64,000 bases of DNA from Rhodoplanes sp963712435 (GTDB taxonomy: Bacteria; Pseudomonadota; Alphaproteobacteria; Rhizobiales; Xanthobacteraceae): assembly GCA_963712435.1 (NCBI GenBank), contig CAVQIB010000013.1:496001-560000 (forward strand). Reading direction: 5' to 3'. Shown here one piece after another: positions 63,372-64,000 of the stretch; the first letter of the stretch is position 1; each line of letters starts with the position of its first letter. Made by a program: the position numbers and the translations under genes. Below the pieces are notes generated by a model. That model searched no databases. It saw only the letters and a list, made by a program, of their open reading frames with translations, and was not told the origin of the DNA.

Positions 63372-63752
63372 ATGATTCGGACGAATGTGTCTTTGCCGCG
63401 CGCGTGTGGGGCGCTCGCGGTTTTCTCGATCGTCGCTGCAATCGGGATGGCGGGACCGACCAACGCCCGGACCGATTACGACGGCGAGTGGAGCGTGGTG
63501 ATCGTGACGCAGAAAGGTGATTGCGAGCGCGCCTACCGGGCCCCGATCACCATCAATAACGGCAGCTTCGTCAATGTGGGCGTGAGCATGGTGGATGTCT
63601 CCGGGAAGGTCGGCCCGGACGGCAAGCTGACCGTGCGTGTGAGCCGCGGCGAAAAGAGCGCGGTCGGGCTCGGTCGGCTGACGGCGACCTCCGGAGCAGG
63701 CTCGTGGAAGGGCGGCGCGTGCGCCGGTTCGTGGACCGCCGAGCGGCGCTGA
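63372..63752 (+). CDS. Small secreted protein of unknown function
   Basis: A 126-residue protein with a signal peptide (about residues 1-33, cleavage after a NAR/ANA-like stretch). The mature part is beta-rich with YDGEWSVVIVTQKGDCERAY, NNGSFVNVGVSMVDVSGKVGPDGKLTVRVSRG and a GGACAGSWTAERR end; two cysteines could pair. Similar proteins are frequent in Bradyrhizobium-type genomes without assigned role. ATG 63372 follows GGGAGAC. Confidence 0.8.
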   Translation: MIRTNVSLPRACGALAVFSIVAAIGMAGPTNARTDYDGEWSVVIVTQKGDCERAYRAPITINNGSFVNVGVSMVDVSGKVGPDGKLTVRVSRGEKSAVGLGRLTATSGAGSWKGGACAGSWTAERR

Positions 63753-63967
63753 GCCGAGCGGCAGAGGTCGCGGGAACCGCGGCGAACGAGACGGCTCGGA
63801 AATCCGGTCGGACTTCCGAGCGGCTCGCGCTGGTCGGATCGTAAATCAAAGCAGCGGACGGGCGGGCGGCTGAACCGGCGTGCGGACAACGCGCGCCGGC
63901 GTTCCTCCTTGCTCGGCGGGTCGTCGCGTTGGGACGGCGCAGCTTCTTGTAGAAAACGCGTTCGCGC

Positions 63968-64000
63968 CTAAGCCGAGCGGCCGCCGTCGATCACGCGGAA
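63968..64000 (-). CDS. Partial C-terminus of a probable SDR oxidoreductase
   Basis: The last 33 bases read on the minus strand as ...FRVIDGGRSA followed by TAG. A VxDGG ending is typical of classical short-chain dehydrogenases, so the window edge probably cuts the 3' end of such a gene. Only ten residues are visible, hence low confidence. Confidence 0.4.
   Translation of the reverse strand, partial: FRVIDGGRSA

Overview
The window looks like chromosomal DNA from a GC-rich alphaproteobacterium of the order Hyphomicrobiales, close to the Bradyrhizobium/Xanthobacteraceae side. This rests on gene order and protein style. Typical blocks are rpoZ-rsh-pdxJ-acpS-lepB-rnc-era-recO, erpA / dgt-argS-SPOR protein, and TPR protein-lipoprotein-der. 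There are also an ATP12-type F1 chaperone, a short alphaproteobacterial phosphatidylserine decarboxylase, and short GC-rich REP-like palindromes in several gaps. I saw no rRNA, tRNA, CRISPR array, insertion sequence, prophage or replication origin. GC content was judged by eye.

Layout. 0.3-7.1 kb: a LOG-family hydrolase, an Atm1-type ABC exporter, a reverse-strand molybdate group (modD, modA, Mop-type TOBE protein, without modB or modC), psd, and a periplasmic copper chaperone with a DUF2946 protein. 7.2-11.4 kb: a three-gene CoA module (class I CoA-transferase, mesaconyl-C4-CoA-hydratase-like protein, mesaconyl-CoA CoA-transferase-like protein). 11.4-18.9 kb: small membrane and secreted proteins, an Ntn-hydrolase facing a beta-lactamase-fold hydrolase, a HAD phosphatase, a DUF4394 protein, and a coupled NYN-nuclease/uracil-DNA-glycosylase pair. 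19.2-26.9 kb: the core housekeeping operon from rpoZ to recO, followed by a 34-codon small ORF.

27-37.3 kb: parC, a badly broken prfC, erpA, dgt, argS and a SPOR-domain protein with a 48-bp tandem repeat. 37.4-43.4 kb: a 2-oxoacid:ferredoxin oxidoreductase (alpha-gamma fusion plus beta) with a GltD-like NAD(P)/FAD/iron-sulfur partner and an acyltransferase gene lodged between the two Kor subunits. 43.7-50.8 kb: a glycine-rich secreted protein, the ATP12 chaperone, a YciE/YciF-type protein, propionyl-CoA carboxylase beta, an EamA exporter and an NnrU-family protein. 50.8-64 kb: panB, TPR protein, lipoprotein, der, an orphan HicB, two SDRs, an ABC solute-binding protein, a methyltransferase, rimO, a GAF/HWE-type sensor kinase and small unknowns.

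A striking feature of the sequence itself is that at least 15 conserved genes are interrupted by single-base frameshifts. In all but one of the well-resolved cases, reading frame and expected family sequence return when ONE extra base is removed. This points to an insertion-biased consensus (long-read, low coverage) rather than real gene death, so these genes are annotated as full-length with a frameshift. prfC, with roughly ten such events, and the DUF4337 gene, with several, are the cases where true decay is still possible.

Functionally the window is mostly core metabolism: stringent response, rRNA processing, translation factors, Fe-S assembly and cofactor synthesis (pyridoxal phosphate, pantothenate). 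It also carries carbon-metabolism modules built around CoA thioesters (propionyl-CoA carboxylation, C5-dicarboxylyl-CoA chemistry) and a ferredoxin-linked 2-oxoacid oxidation unit.
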